Positions 8,885-18,503 of a DNA stretch of 64,000 nucleotides are shown one piece after another. The position numbers were made by a program, and so were the translations under genes. Positions within the stretch are counted from its first letter, which is position 1. Each line of letters begins with the position of its first letter. Below the pieces are notes generated by a model. It was not told the DNA's origin, ran no database searches, and saw only the letters and a list, made by a program, of their open reading frames with translations. Source of the stretch: Gracilinema caldarium DSM 7334 (lineage in GTDB: Bacteria > Spirochaetota > Spirochaetia > Treponematales > Breznakiellaceae); contig NC_015732.1 of assembly GCF_000219725.1 (NCBI RefSeq), forward strand, positions 1,240,001-1,304,000, written 5' to 3'.

Positions 8885-8902
8885 TTCGGTTCTGAAAAGT
8901 AA

Positions 8903-8931
8903 TTGACATACTTACTACTTTTTGATATGTT
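8903..8931 (+). promoter_or_regulatory. Sigma-70 promoter of tRNA-Met
   Basis: TTGACA (8903-8908) and TATGTT (8926-8931) are exactly 17 bp apart and end 11 bp before the tRNA. The -35 is a perfect consensus. Confidence 0.85.
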
Positions 8932-8942
8932 CATCCCATCAC

Positions 8943-9015
8943 GGCGGCATAGCTCAGTCGGTAGAGCAAACGGCTCATATCCGTTCGGTCATAGGTTCAA
9001 GTCCTATTGCCGCTA
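8943..9015 (+). tRNA. tRNA-Met (CAT), elongator type
   Basis: The 73-nt cloverleaf is complete. The acceptor stem is GGCGGCA/TGCCGCT with a G1-U72 wobble, the D arm is GCTC...GAGC, the anticodon stem has five pairs around CTCATAT, and the T arm carries GGTTCAAGTCC. Position 1-72 is paired, so it is not the initiator tRNA. A lysidine-modified Ile2 tRNA also has a CAT anticodon and cannot be fully excluded. CCA is not encoded. Confidence 0.9.
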
Positions 9016-9024
9016 GACCTCCTA

Positions 9025-9063
9025 AAAACCTGTCAAGGCTTTGCCTGGCAGGTTTTGTTTTTT
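9025..9063 (+). terminator. Rho-independent terminator of tRNA-Met, inside the 3' end of nrdG
   Basis: AAAACCTG (9025-9032) pairs with CAGGTTTT (9049-9056), with an inner AGGC/GCCT stem, and is followed by T6 at 9058-9063. The hairpin overlaps the last codons and the stop of the convergent nrdG gene. Confidence 0.8.
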
Positions 9064-9761
9064 ATACCCCTGAGATAGGCAGTCTTACCATGGCTTAGAG
9101 CTATCTCAGTTAGGTGCACAATCTCTTCAACTGCTGGTTCAGTAAAGGAATTCCAGGTGCTGTCTAGGCATGTCCCTGGTTTAAAAGGGCTGAAATACCA
9201 GGGACTCTTTTCATCAACCAGTTGGGCGATGATTTTGATATCCTGTTCTGTAAGATAACCCTGGGGAAGTACAATAGTTCTATATTCATGGGCTATACCA
9301 CTTTCCTGTATGATGATGCTGCTTTTTTTAATAGACTCTTCGTTCCCCCCAATTTCTGGATAACGATGAGGGGCGAGTTTCAGGTCAAGGGCAATATAAT
9401 CGGGACGGGTTGTCTCCCGGGCAAAAATATATTCCAGAACTTCAGGCCTACTCCCATTGGTATCAAGCTTTACCTTGTAACCTAGCATTTTATAGTACTG
9501 AATCATTTCCGGAAGTTCCCGAGTAAGGGTTGGTTCTCCCCCTGTAATAACAACCCCTTCCAGAACAGAACGACGTTTTTTTAAATGCTCGTTAATAATC
9601 TGTATAGGAAGCAAAGATGCTTCAGCTACTGACGCAGGTAGTACAAGGTTTCCATTATGGCACCAGGGACAGCGGAAGTTGCAATAGGGAAGAAATACAA
9701 CAGCCGCCAGTATCCCTGGGTAATCAATGAGACTTGTTTTCTGGAAACCCGCCAGTACCAT
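9033..9761 (-). CDS. nrdG: Anaerobic ribonucleotide reductase activating enzyme (radical SAM)
   Basis: NrdG uses a [4Fe-4S] cluster and S-adenosylmethionine to generate the glycyl radical of class III ribonucleotide reductase. The 242-residue protein begins with the family N-terminus FQKTSLIDYPG. It has the cluster motif C27-x3-C31-x2-C34 (CNFRCPWC) and the SAM-binding TGGEPTLT at 73-80. It is the last gene of the nrdR-nrdD-redoxin-nrdG operon, 11 bp after the glycyl-radical/redoxin gene. Its substrate here should therefore be the small protein that carries the radical glycine rather than the large subunit. Confidence 0.92.
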   Translation of the reverse strand: MVLAGFQKTSLIDYPGILAAVVFLPYCNFRCPWCHNGNLVLPASVAEASLLPIQIINEHLKKRRSVLEGVVITGGEPTLTRELPEMIQYYKMLGYKVKLDTNGSRPEVLEYIFARETTRPDYIALDLKLAPHRYPEIGGNEESIKKSSIIIQESGIAHEYRTIVLPQGYLTEQDIKIIAQLVDEKSPWYFSPFKPGTCLDSTWNSFTEPAVEEIVHLTEIALSHGKTAYLRGIKNKTCQAKP

Positions 9762-9772
9762 GCTTAATGAAC

Positions 9773-10318
9773 CTATACAGCCTTATCTAACTGAGAGGAA
9801 CCCTGTTTTGCGAAGGCCAGGATAGACTTAGCATCCCTTGCCCGAGCCAATTCTTTGCCTGATGGGTCGAGAAGAATTGCAGTAGGGGTAGATAGCACAT
9901 TGTGACGGGCCGCAGCGGAAAGTCCTTCTGCAGTGTCCGCATCGACAAAGTCTACAGGAATGCCTAGTTTTTGCGCGGCATCCTTTGCTGGGGGACAGGC
10001 CGGGCATGCGGAGCGGACAAAAAGTAAAAGCTTGCTCTGGTCATGGAAAGGTAAAGTTTGTAAGGGATTTTGGGATATGTTTGTTTCGGAAGTATAGATT
10101 TTAGATGTCCCATGAGCGTATTGATTATCAAGGTCTTCTGCCACTATGCGGAACATCTTTCGCTCTGCATATTCTTGTCGTTTCCCCTTATTCCAATTAC
10201 GAACTGATCGGTAATACCCAACAATGCGGGTGTACACTTCTGTGGTGGTACCTTGCACCTGGTTCAGGGCTTCCCGGGCTTCTGCTAATTCCTTTTCAAT
10301 TTGTTCGAGGGTCCTCAT
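9773..10318 (-). CDS. Detached glycyl-radical segment of NrdD fused to a thioredoxin-like domain
   Basis: The 181-residue protein has two parts. Residues 1-25 form an acidic amphipathic helix. Residues 27-57 (EVYTRIVGYYRSVRNWNKGK and following) match the C-terminal glycyl-radical loop that normally ends Thermotoga-type NrdD proteins, with Gly34 as the expected radical site. Residues 95-175 are a thioredoxin/glutaredoxin-like domain with the redox pair C105-P-A-C108 and a cis-proline segment (VLSTPTAILLDPSGKE). The ATG overlaps the nrdD stop as ATGA, so the two are translationally coupled. The large NrdD lacks this segment, so the two proteins probably assemble into one active reductase. The redoxin domain may supply reducing equivalents; that part is inference. 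Confidence 0.8.
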   Translation of the reverse strand: MRTLEQIEKELAEAREALNQVQGTTTEVYTRIVGYYRSVRNWNKGKRQEYAERKMFRIVAEDLDNQYAHGTSKIYTSETNISQNPLQTLPFHDQSKLLLFVRSACPACPPAKDAAQKLGIPVDFVDADTAEGLSAAARHNVLSTPTAILLDPSGKELARARDAKSILAFAKQGSSQLDKAV

Positions 10319-12375
10319 TTTGTAACTCCTTGTACTATTGCGTTGCGTTCTGCTTCGAGAGCGCTAATTCGTGCCTGTATTGCTGCTTCCTGTTCAGATT
10401 TGCAAATTGGACAGGTAAAGTGTTCTCCCGCCAGATACCCGTGGACGGGACATACTGAGAAGGTGGGGGAAATGGTGAAGTAGGGGATGCGGTAGTTATG
10501 GGCAATGGCTTTTACTAGATTCCGGCAGCTACGCCAGTCTTCGATGGCTTCACCAAGAAATGCATGGAACACCGTGCCCCCTGTATAAGCAGTTTGAAGG
10601 CTTTCCTGAAGGTCCAGGGCATCGAAGATATCATCGGTCAACATAACCGGCAGCTGGGTTGAGTTTGTGTAGTAGGGTTCATCGGTTCCTGCGGTAATGA
10701 TATCGGGGTATCGTTTTTTATCATGTTTTGCAAGCCGATAAGAAGTGGATTCTGCAGGGGTAGCTTCCAGATTAAAGAGTTCTCCGGTCTCTTCCTGATA
10801 GTCTGCCAATCGGTTCCGCATAACCTGCAGGGTTTTCAGAGCAAAGGCCTGCCCTCGTTCTGTCGCAATAGTACAGTCAGCACCGAAAAAGTTCTGCAGA
10901 CATTCATTCATGCCGACGAGGCCGATGGTATTAAAATGATTATTCAATGTTTTAAGATACCGCTTGGTGTAGGGGAATAACCCCGCGTCAAGCAGTCGAT
11001 TAACAACCTTACGTTTAGTTATAAGGCTTTCCTTGGCCAGGTCCATCAGGCGGCCCAAGCGTCGGTAAAAATCATCTTCATCCTTGGCAAGGTAGCCAAT
11101 CCGGGGTAGGTTGATGGTTACCACCCCTATGGATCCGGTAAGCTCATCGGATCCGAAAAGGCCACCCCCCCGTTTTCGCAGTTCTCGCTTATCCAGCTGT
11201 AAACGGCAGCACATTGAACGGACATCGCTGGGATTCAAATCGGAATTGACAAAGTTTTGAAAATAGGGTGTTCCATATCGGCTGGTCATTTCAAAAAGTA
11301 GTTTTGCGTTGTCACTTTCCCAGTTAAAATCAGCGGTAATATTGTACGTGGGAATAGGGTATTGAAAGCCCCTACCTTCTGCATCGCCTTCTAACATCAA
11401 TTCAATGAATATCCGGTTAACCCGGTCCATCTCTTGTTGGCAGTCGCCGTAGGTAAAGTTCTGTTCTTTGCCGCCCACAATAGCAGGTTTATCCCGCAAG
11501 TCCTGTGGTACGGACCAATCCAGGGTGATGTTGGTAAAAGGCGCCTGACTCCCCCAGCGGCTCGGGGTATTAACACCAAAGATAAAGCTTTGCAGGCATT
11601 GTTTCAGTTCTTTATCAGTCAACTTGTCTGCCTTTACAAAGGGGGCTATATAGGTATCGAAGGAGCTGAAGGCCTGGGCGCCGGCCCATTCATTTTGCAG
11701 GCAGCCTAGAAAATTGACCGCCTGCTGCATCAGGGTACTCAGGTGCCGGGCTGGTTTGGAAGTGATTTTGTCGGGAACGCCGCCCAGGCCTTCCTGGATA
11801 AGCTGTCTCAAGGACCAGCCGGCACAGTAACCGGAAAACATGGATAGGTCATGAATATGAAAATCTGCATTTCGGTGAGCTTCAGCTACTGCTTCAGAAT
11901 AGATATTCTTCAGCCAATAATTGGCGGTAATAGTTCCTGAATTATGCAGGATAAGTCCTCCCAGGGAGTAATTAACATTAGCATTCTCGTTTACCCGCCA
12001 ATCTGACTGATTAAGGTAGCCATCCATGGTGGCGTCAATATCAAGCATGAGCTTTTGGGTGTCCCGGATTGCCTCATGGCGGGACCGGTACAAAATATAG
12101 GCTTTAGCTACCGGGACTTCCTGGGATTCTATGAGTGCGGTTTCTACCAGGTCCTGTATTTCTTCTATAGCTGGAATGGAATTAGGGTGCCGCTGCTGCA
12201 TCATCCGGGTCAATAGTTCTTCCACCCGATTGACAATAGCTTGCACCTTATTGGTTCCATTCTTATCCATTTCTGGAACTCCAACCGCCTTAAAGGCCTT
12301 ACCAACGGCGGCTTCAATTTTGAGCCTGTCATAGGCTTCGATATGACCAGACCGTTTTACCACCTGCTTAATCAT
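10315..12375 (-). CDS. nrdD: Class III anaerobic ribonucleotide reductase, large subunit lacking the glycyl-radical tail
   Basis: NrdD reduces ribonucleotides to deoxyribonucleotides without oxygen. The 686-residue protein has an N-terminal ATP-cone (KQVVKRSGHIEAYDRLKIE, about 1-95) for allosteric control. The catalytic barrel includes NFLGCLQNEWAGAQAFSSFD and the GMNECLQNFF loop. A C-terminal zinc site reads C642-x2-H-x9-C655-x2-C658 (CPVHGYLAGEHFTCPICK). Family members of this type normally continue from the zinc site into a radical loop of the RVxGYYRPV kind. Here the chain ends instead in a charged helix and a stop, and the loop is in the next gene. It overlaps nrdR by ATGA upstream and the next gene by ATGA downstream. 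Confidence 0.92.
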   Translation of the reverse strand: MIKQVVKRSGHIEAYDRLKIEAAVGKAFKAVGVPEMDKNGTNKVQAIVNRVEELLTRMMQQRHPNSIPAIEEIQDLVETALIESQEVPVAKAYILYRSRHEAIRDTQKLMLDIDATMDGYLNQSDWRVNENANVNYSLGGLILHNSGTITANYWLKNIYSEAVAEAHRNADFHIHDLSMFSGYCAGWSLRQLIQEGLGGVPDKITSKPARHLSTLMQQAVNFLGCLQNEWAGAQAFSSFDTYIAPFVKADKLTDKELKQCLQSFIFGVNTPSRWGSQAPFTNITLDWSVPQDLRDKPAIVGGKEQNFTYGDCQQEMDRVNRIFIELMLEGDAEGRGFQYPIPTYNITADFNWESDNAKLLFEMTSRYGTPYFQNFVNSDLNPSDVRSMCCRLQLDKRELRKRGGGLFGSDELTGSIGVVTINLPRIGYLAKDEDDFYRRLGRLMDLAKESLITKRKVVNRLLDAGLFPYTKRYLKTLNNHFNTIGLVGMNECLQNFFGADCTIATERGQAFALKTLQVMRNRLADYQEETGELFNLEATPAESTSYRLAKHDKKRYPDIITAGTDEPYYTNSTQLPVMLTDDIFDALDLQESLQTAYTGGTVFHAFLGEAIEDWRSCRNLVKAIAHNYRIPYFTISPTFSVCPVHGYLAGEHFTCPICKSEQEAAIQARISALEAERNAIVQGVTK

Positions 12376-12833
12376 TTATTCCCTCCCAACTTTTGTATTT
12401 CCTGAACAAATTCTTCCAGATCTTTGAAATGGCGGTATACCGAGGCAAAGCGGATATAAGCTACCTTATCGATTGCCCCAAGTTTTTCGAGTACCAGTTC
12501 TCCAATTTCGGTGGTTGGAATTTCATGATTTGCCTTACCGGCAATGACCACCGCATCTTCAATTTCATTAACAATATTTTCTATGGTCATTTGAGAAACG
12601 GGCCGTTTTTCCAGAGCTCGCTGAACTCCCCGTTCGATTTTTGTTCTGTCAAAGGGTTCCCGCCGTCCATCCCGCTTAATAACCATGAATTGCTTATCTT
12701 CAATCCGTTCATAGCTTGTAAAACGATAGCCACATCCATTACATTCTCTGCGGCGCCGGATTGCTTCGCCGTTGGCAAGAGTTCGGGATTCTATTACTTT
12801 GTCATCGAAGTTGCCACAATGGGGGCATCTCAT
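12372..12833 (-). CDS. nrdR: Transcriptional repressor NrdR
   Basis: NrdR senses ATP/dATP through an ATP-cone and represses ribonucleotide reductase genes. The 153-residue protein has the four-cysteine zinc ribbon C3-C6...C31-C34 (MRCPHCGN and ECNGCGYRF) and an ATP-cone from about 48 (MVIKRDGRREPFDRTKIERG). Its length is standard. It heads the operon and overlaps nrdD by ATGA. An NrdR-box-like palindrome lies about 50 bp upstream of its start, consistent with autoregulation of the whole operon. Confidence 0.95.
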   Translation of the reverse strand: MRCPHCGNFDDKVIESRTLANGEAIRRRRECNGCGYRFTSYERIEDKQFMVIKRDGRREPFDRTKIERGVQRALEKRPVSQMTIENIVNEIEDAVVIAGKANHEIPTTEIGELVLEKLGAIDKVAYIRFASVYRHFKDLEEFVQEIQKLGGNK

Positions 12834-12880
12834 GCTATACTACTCCTGATAAAAAGACTATAAAAATAAGCCTTGTAAGG

Positions 12881-12896
12881 GCGCTATATATAGTGT
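12881..12896. promoter_or_regulatory. NrdR box upstream of nrdR-nrdD
   Basis: GCGCTATATATAGTGT is close to the palindromic NrdR-box consensus ACACTATATATAGTGT, with mismatches only in the first and third bases. NrdR boxes usually come in helically phased pairs. A weaker candidate, ACGCTATCTGTTGCGT at 12923-12938, is centred 42 bp away, about four turns rather than the usual three. Confidence 0.65.
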
Positions 12897-13107
12897 TTTA
12901 TATGCGATATGATTATTTTATCACGCTATCTGTTGCGTAGCAAGAGGTGTGTGAAAAAAAAGAACATCTAAGCCAGTTTGGAAACAACCTTTTGACACAT
13001 TGGCTAGATGACGGGGTTTTCTAAAAAATCCTGATTTTAAAGGTCTCAAGACTATAAATAAGTTGATCTTTGCATCAAAGTTATGTTTGTTACCAAGGAG
13101 TTGATCC

Positions 13108-14247
13108 ATGAAGATTGGAATAGATACCTTTGCCTGCGATGGGGGGAAATCTGGAGTTGGGGTATATCTTACTCAATTGTTGCGTCGGATGCCCCGATCT
13201 CTAGCTGGAATGGAGCTCTTTGGCTGGGAATTTGATAAATATGCTTATACCGATGTAGCTGAAGATCTGGAATTTATTTCCCAGTCATTTAAAACAAGCA
13301 GAACTGCCAGTTCCCTTTGGCATATTTTTAAATACCCGGATTTTGCAAAGTCTAGGAATTATGGGGTTACGTTTTTTCCCGCTGCTCATCGAGTATTACC
13401 ATACCATTCTCCTTGTCCTACCGTAGGAACTGTTCATGATATGGCGGCCTATCGTGGGCCCTGGCGAAGCAGGGAGCATCTAGGAGCGGTACTGCGGCTT
13501 GTATTCCCCGATTCCTTACGAAATTTGGACCGAATTATTGCGGTTAGCGAATGGGTAAAACAAGAATTGGTCGAAGTTGCTCAAGTTAAAGCATCCAGAA
13601 TCGAAGTTATTCCTAATGGGATTGATCTTTCAGCTTTTTATCCCCGACCGCGAAATGAAGAAAGTGTTATTCTCATACAACCCTTTAGTTTTCGCCGTCC
13701 CTATATTCTCTATGTATCCCGTATTGATTATCCTGTTAAAAATCATATCAAGCTGATCGAAGCCTTCGCAATCTTTAAAGAACGAACCAAGTATCCTCAC
13801 CGTTTGGTACTGGCAGGATCTGATTCAAAACATGCTGATAAGGTAAAAAAAGCGGCAGCCCGTTCAAAATATAAAAATGATATTTTCTTCACTGGACATT
13901 TTCCGCTGAAAAATTTGCCGGAACTCTATGCAGGGTCTGAGATGGTAGTCTTTCCTTCAAAATATGAAGGGTTTGGTATGGGAGTTCTGGAAGCTATGGC
14001 CTGTGGTGTGCCGGTAGCCTGTGCCCGATCAGCATCCTTACCAGAAACTGCAGAACATGCGGCCCTGTATTTTGATCCGAACTCAGCGGAAGATATGGCC
14101 GATCGAATGGTGACCCTGGCAACCAACCGGGAGGTGTATAAGGAATGCCGCCAGCGTGGTCTCGAGCGGGCCCAGCTCTTTTCCTGGGAGCGCTGTGCGG
14201 AACAAACCTTTAAGGTTATAATGGAAACCGCAGGTAAGACTATATAA
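13108..14247 (+). CDS. GT-B glycosyltransferase, family 4 type
   Basis: The 379-residue protein has the two Rossmann halves of a GT-B enzyme. The N-terminal half starts MKIGIDTFACDGGKSGVGVY with a glycine-rich acceptor-side loop. The C-terminal half carries IIAVSEWVKQELVE, VIPNGIDLSAFYP, PYILYVSRIDYPVKNH and the sugar-nucleotide motif FPSKYEGFGMGVLEAMACG, whose two glutamates form the E-x7-E signature. It transfers a sugar from a nucleotide donor to an unknown acceptor, probably a cell-envelope glycan or glycolipid. GGAG precedes the ATG by 7-8 nt. It is a single gene between nrdR and lon; the roughly 200 bases before it, apart from the NrdR site, show no clear promoter. Confidence 0.87.
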   Translation: MKIGIDTFACDGGKSGVGVYLTQLLRRMPRSLAGMELFGWEFDKYAYTDVAEDLEFISQSFKTSRTASSLWHIFKYPDFAKSRNYGVTFFPAAHRVLPYHSPCPTVGTVHDMAAYRGPWRSREHLGAVLRLVFPDSLRNLDRIIAVSEWVKQELVEVAQVKASRIEVIPNGIDLSAFYPRPRNEESVILIQPFSFRRPYILYVSRIDYPVKNHIKLIEAFAIFKERTKYPHRLVLAGSDSKHADKVKKAAARSKYKNDIFFTGHFPLKNLPELYAGSEMVVFPSKYEGFGMGVLEAMACGVPVACARSASLPETAEHAALYFDPNSAEDMADRMVTLATNREVYKECRQRGLERAQLFSWERCAEQTFKVIMETAGKTI

Positions 14248-14279
14248 GGGCGAAGTGAGCGGGTGATCTATCACCGAGC

Positions 14280-16646
14280 TCAGGTAAAGATTGATGGCTC
14301 AAAAAGGAGCTCAAAAGCCTCTGTTGCCTGTTCAATGCTATGAATGATCAGGGCTTCCCGAATATCCCGATCCAGTTCTTCAAGATCGTCCATATTTCCT
14401 TTTGGAATAATGACATCGGTTAAGCCGTTCCGGATAGCCGCCAAGAGTTTTTCCTTTAGACCGCCAATGGGAAGCACCCTGCCGGTCAGGGTTAACTCAC
14501 CGGTCATGGCAAACCCGCCTTTCACCGGTCGCTGACTAAGGGTAGAAAGGAGAGAAACTGCAAGGGTAATACCTGCTGAAGGCCCATCCTTTGGAATCGC
14601 CCCTTCAGGGACATGAATATGAAAGTCGGTTTTCCCGATATCTTCAATTGCCAGGGTTATTTTGGGACTGATACTTCTCAGGTAGGAGAGGGCTGTCCGG
14701 GCACTTTCCTTCATTACATCACCCAAATTACCGGTCATAATGAGCTCTCCCGAACCTTCAAAGGTAACCGTTTCTATGGGTAGTATGGTGCCTCCCGTTT
14801 CAGTCCAGGCAAGACCGTAGCAGACCCCAATCCGTTGTTCCTTGTATACCACATCGTGTTTGTATTTCCTTTTTCCAAGAAGGGTATCCAAAGTCGTAAG
14901 CCGGATTGTTTTTTTAAAATCCCCAATCGCCTTTTCTTTTCCGTATCCCTGTTCAACCGCAGACTTAGCCAGCTTTCTGATACAATGGGCAATTTCCCGT
15001 TCAAGGCCCCGAACCCCCGATTCCATGGTTCGATACCGAATGATATCTCGAATTGCCTCATCCTGAAATTTAACCGAAGCCTGAGCAAGTCCATGCTCTT
15101 CGAGCTGTTTGGGTATTAAGAATCTTTTTGCAATCTGCAGTTTTTCTCCCTCACCGTATCCAGGAATGTCGATGACCTCCATGCGGTCGAGTAAAGGGTG
15201 AGGAATCGTATGGAGCGAGTTAGCGGTGGCGATGAAAAGTACCTTCGAAAGATCATAGGGTACTTCCAAATAGTGGTCGGTAAAGGTTGAATTTTGTTCC
15301 GGGTCGAGTACTTCCAGCAAGGCCGATGCAGGGTCCCCTCGAAAATCGCTTGATAGTTTATCAATCTCATCAAGCAAAAAAACTGGATTTATAGATTTAG
15401 CTCTGCGCATGGATTGAATGATTTTTCCTGGTAAGGCTCCTACATAGGTTTTTCGGTGTCCGCGAATTTCAGCCTCATCCCGGACACCACCGAGGGAAAT
15501 ACGGACAAAATTCCTTCCCAGGGCTCGGGCCACTGATTTCCCAAGACTCGTTTTACCCGTACCAGGGGGACCTACAAAACAAAGAATAGGCCCCTTAATC
15601 TGGCTTGTAAGCTGACGGACTGCCAAATATTCAATAATCCGTTCCTTGGGCTTTTTCATATCATAGTGGTCCCGGTTCAGAATTTCCTCTGCCAGGGCAA
15701 GATCCGTTGAGTCAGTGGTAGCTTCATTCCAAGGAAGGTCGATGATCCATTCCAGGTACGTTCGCAGCACTCCCGCTTCAGGAGAAAGACTTTGGAGTTT
15801 TTTTAGGCGATTAAGCTCCTTCTTAGCTTTAGATAGCACTTCTTCTGGGGGATTTTTTGCTTCAAGGGCTTTTTCGATTTCGGTAAATTCATCTTCCCCC
15901 GTGTCACGGCCCAGTTCTTTATTTATTTCTTTAAGTTGTTCATTCAGGATATATTCACGTTGGGTCTTTTCCATGCGGCTTTTTACCTTACCGGTAATTT
16001 TCCGCTGTAGCGCAATGATTTCATTTTCCAGTTCCAGATGTTCAAGGAGAGTCTGGAGCCGTTTTTTGCTGTCATCGATTTCAAGTAGCTCAAGTTTCTT
16101 TTCTATTTTGATGGGTAAGGCATTGGCCGCCACATTGCAGAGTTTCTCCGCATTTTCTGCCCGCTCAACCGCAGCAAGCACTTCGGTGCTTATCTTTTTA
16201 GACAGTTCAGCGAATTGATTAAATGAGCGCTGTACTGCCCGCATAAGTGCTTCGATCTCTGCCGATTCCCCTTCTAAAACCGGGATTCCCTGAATTGGTT
16301 GTACGGTGACAAGGCGCACCTGGTCCAGTAATGAACTAGTCCCGATTCGTCCCCGATATTCACCATGTAAAACTACCCGATAAGAGCCATCGGGTAGTTT
16401 TAACTGTTGAACGATATGAGCAACTGTCCCAGTCGGATAGGTATCTTCATCGTTTGTAGTATCTTTGCGACAAGCTGCAAAAAGCCGCTGATCCCGCTTC
16501 AGAGCCTCTTCCAGGGCTTTAATCCCGGCAGGATAGGTAATAAAGAGGGGGATCATGGTATGGGGAAAGACAACGAACTCCCTCACCGGCATGAGAGGGA
16601 GTTCATCCTTGGAATTCCTGCTTTTGAATGCAGAAAGGAGACTCAT
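14280..16646 (-). CDS. lon: ATP-dependent protease La (Lon)
   Basis: Lon degrades misfolded and regulatory proteins. The 788-residue protein has the substrate-binding N-domain ([19 protein letters not shown]), a helical linker, and an AAA+ module with Walker [14 protein letters not shown] and Walker [11 protein letters not shown]. The protease domain carries the Ser690-Lys731 dyad (PKDGPSAG and GGLKEKLL). It is full length and intact. Its ATG overlaps the clpX stop by 4 bp, so it is the last gene of a tig-clpP-clpX-lon unit. A short hairpin (14257-14281) between its stop and the convergent glycosyltransferase lacks a T run. Confidence 0.97.
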   Translation of the reverse strand: MSLLSAFKSRNSKDELPLMPVREFVVFPHTMIPLFITYPAGIKALEEALKRDQRLFAACRKDTTNDEDTYPTGTVAHIVQQLKLPDGSYRVVLHGEYRGRIGTSSLLDQVRLVTVQPIQGIPVLEGESAEIEALMRAVQRSFNQFAELSKKISTEVLAAVERAENAEKLCNVAANALPIKIEKKLELLEIDDSKKRLQTLLEHLELENEIIALQRKITGKVKSRMEKTQREYILNEQLKEINKELGRDTGEDEFTEIEKALEAKNPPEEVLSKAKKELNRLKKLQSLSPEAGVLRTYLEWIIDLPWNEATTDSTDLALAEEILNRDHYDMKKPKERIIEYLAVRQLTSQIKGPILCFVGPPGTGKTSLGKSVARALGRNFVRISLGGVRDEAEIRGHRKTYVGALPGKIIQSMRRAKSINPVFLLDEIDKLSSDFRGDPASALLEVLDPEQNSTFTDHYLEVPYDLSKVLFIATANSLHTIPHPLLDRMEVIDIPGYGEGEKLQIAKRFLIPKQLEEHGLAQASVKFQDEAIRDIIRYRTMESGVRGLEREIAHCIRKLAKSAVEQGYGKEKAIGDFKKTIRLTTLDTLLGKRKYKHDVVYKEQRIGVCYGLAWTETGGTILPIETVTFEGSGELIMTGNLGDVMKESARTALSYLRSISPKITLAIEDIGKTDFHIHVPEGAIPKDGPSAGITLAVSLLSTLSQRPVKGGFAMTGELTLTGRVLPIGGLKEKLLAAIRNGLTDVIIPKGNMDDLEELDRDIREALIIHSIEQATEAFELLFEPSIFT

Positions 16647-17896
16647 GCGCTTTTCTGAAGAGGTATTATTTCAGGACGTTCTGATTTCAGAACCACATCC
16701 TTAGTGACCACTACCCGTTTTTTCCCCTCAAGAGAAGGTATTTCAAACATGATATCGGTCATCATCCGTTCTACAATAGCACGCAGTCCCCGGGCTCCGG
16801 TTTTCTGTTTGATCGCAGTGTCGGCGATAGCATCGATAGCTTCTTCGGTGAAAACCAGCTCTACATCATCGATGGCAAGGGATGCCTGATATTGTTTCAG
16901 GATAGCATTCCGAGGTTCGGTAATAATTCGTTTTAGATCCTCTTTCTTAAGGTCATCCAGGGTGACTGTAATGGGGAGCCGTCCGATAAATTCGGGAATC
17001 ATACCGAAGCGGATTAAATCATCGGGATGCAAATTACTGTAGAGTTCTTGCAGGTTCTTATCTTTCCGTTCCCGTACATCAGCGCCAAAGCCCAGTGGAT
17101 GCTGGGATATTCGCTGTTCAATGAATTTGTCCAACCCGACAAAGGCTCCCCCGCAGATAAAGAGAATATTGGTGGTGTCGATGCGGATCATTTCCTGATT
17201 TGGATGTTTTCGCCCACCCTGAGGAGGTACGGAAGCAATGGTCCCTTCGATGATTTTAAGCAGGGCCTGTTGGACACCCTCACCGGATACATCCCGGGTT
17301 ATCGAAACATTCTCGCCTTTCCGGGCAATCTTATCAATTTCATCAATATAGACGATGCCCCGCTCTGCGGCTGCAATGTTTCCCCCCGCATTCTGAATCA
17401 GTTTGAGGAGGATGTTTTCTACGTCCTCACCGACATATCCAGCCTCAGTGAGGGTGGTGGCATCCGCAATAGCAAAGGGAACCTTGAGCTTCCGCGCCAG
17501 GGTCTTTGCCAGGAGTGTTTTACCGGTACCGGTCGGTCCAATAAGGAGCACATTGGATTTTTCTATTTCAACGTCATCCGGTGTTTTTGCAGGGTTCGCT
17601 ATTCGCTTATAATGATTATACACCGCCACAGAAAGGGCCTTTTTGGCCGCATCCTGACCAATAATAAACTGGTCCAGGTAGTCCTTAATTTCCCTTGGTG
17701 TAGGGATATCCCCGGTAAACTGGGTTGAAAGGTCATGATCTTCTTCTGCAAGAATTTTCTGACAGACCTCGACACATTCGTCGCAGATATAGATATCGTT
17801 CGGACCGGCAATAAGACGCCGGGCCATGTCAGCACTCTTACCGCAGAAAGAGCAGGATCGTTCGTGTATTCCAGAGCCATTACGAAGCCGTGCCAT
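16643..17896 (-). CDS. clpX: ATP-dependent Clp protease ATP-binding subunit ClpX
   Basis: ClpX unfolds substrates and feeds them to ClpP. The 417-residue protein has the N-terminal zinc-binding domain with C15, C18, C37 and C40 and Walker A GPTGTGKT at 119-126. It also has Walker B ([10 protein letters not shown]), the pore loop GYVG and the RKH loop (GGRKHPNQE). All canonical elements are present and the length is typical. It overlaps clpP by 17 bp upstream and lon by 4 bp downstream, indicating tight cotranslation. Confidence 0.97.
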   Translation of the reverse strand: MARLRNGSGIHERSCSFCGKSADMARRLIAGPNDIYICDECVEVCQKILAEEDHDLSTQFTGDIPTPREIKDYLDQFIIGQDAAKKALSVAVYNHYKRIANPAKTPDDVEIEKSNVLLIGPTGTGKTLLAKTLARKLKVPFAIADATTLTEAGYVGEDVENILLKLIQNAGGNIAAAERGIVYIDEIDKIARKGENVSITRDVSGEGVQQALLKIIEGTIASVPPQGGRKHPNQEMIRIDTTNILFICGGAFVGLDKFIEQRISQHPLGFGADVRERKDKNLQELYSNLHPDDLIRFGMIPEFIGRLPITVTLDDLKKEDLKRIITEPRNAILKQYQASLAIDDVELVFTEEAIDAIADTAIKQKTGARGLRAIVERMMTDIMFEIPSLEGKKRVVVTKDVVLKSERPEIIPLQKSA

Positions 17897-18494
17897 GTTT
17901 CTCCCTCGTCAGAATTTTGTCTGCTACGCCGTAAGCAACCGCATCCTGGGCAGACATGAAGAAATCCCGTTCCATATCCTGGGCTATCTGCGCTTCAGTT
18001 TTACCGGTATGTTTTGCAAAGTATTCGATGGTCAGTTTTTTTAGTCGACCAATTTCTTTAGCCTGTATACCAATATCCTTTGCCTGCCCTTGGGCACCAC
18101 CCCAGGGCTGGTGAATGAGGATTCGGGAAGAGGGGAGGGCAAAACGTTTCCCCGCAGTTCCCGCTGCGAGAATGAGGGCGGCCATGCTTGCAGCCTGTCC
18201 GAGACAGATGGTCTGGACAGCGCATTTAATGTACTGCATGGTATCATAAATCGCCAGCCCCGCAGTAACGGAACCACCCGGTGAATTTATGTACAGACTA
18301 ATATCCTTTTCAGGATCCTGGCCTTCAAGGAAGAGCATCTGGGCAACTACCAGATCGGCGGTGACATCGTTAATTTCACCATCCAAAAAGATAATTCTAT
18401 CCTTGAGCAACCGGGAATAAATATCATAGGATCGTTCACCAATGCCGGTCTGTTCTACGACGATCGGTACCAAATTATTCATCTGTTCATTCAT
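17880..18494 (-). CDS. clpP: ATP-dependent Clp protease proteolytic subunit ClpP
   Basis: This is the self-compartmentalising serine protease that partners ClpX. In the 204-residue protein the catalytic triad is Ser103 (GQAASMAA), His128 ([10 protein letters not shown]) and Asp177 (MERDFFMS), with the oxyanion-hole NSPGGSV at 70-76. It lies 9 bp after tig and overlaps clpX by 17 bp. No unusual feature is seen. Confidence 0.97.
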   Translation of the reverse strand: MNEQMNNLVPIVVEQTGIGERSYDIYSRLLKDRIIFLDGEINDVTADLVVAQMLFLEGQDPEKDISLYINSPGGSVTAGLAIYDTMQYIKCAVQTICLGQAASMAALILAAGTAGKRFALPSSRILIHQPWGGAQGQAKDIGIQAKEIGRLKKLTIEYFAKHTGKTEAQIAQDMERDFFMSAQDAVAYGVADKILTREKHGTAS

Positions 18495-18503
18495 GGGTAT
18501 AAT

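Noticed and set aside
10310..10325. Programmed -1 frameshift that would fuse nrdD to the glycyl-radical/redoxin gene
   Set aside because: The junction is a normal ATGA overlap and the preceding bases do not form a canonical slippery heptamer. Coupled separate translation is simpler, although a sequencing check would be decisive.
14257..14281. Terminator between the glycosyltransferase and lon
   Set aside because: The hairpin has an internal mismatch loop and no T run on either strand.
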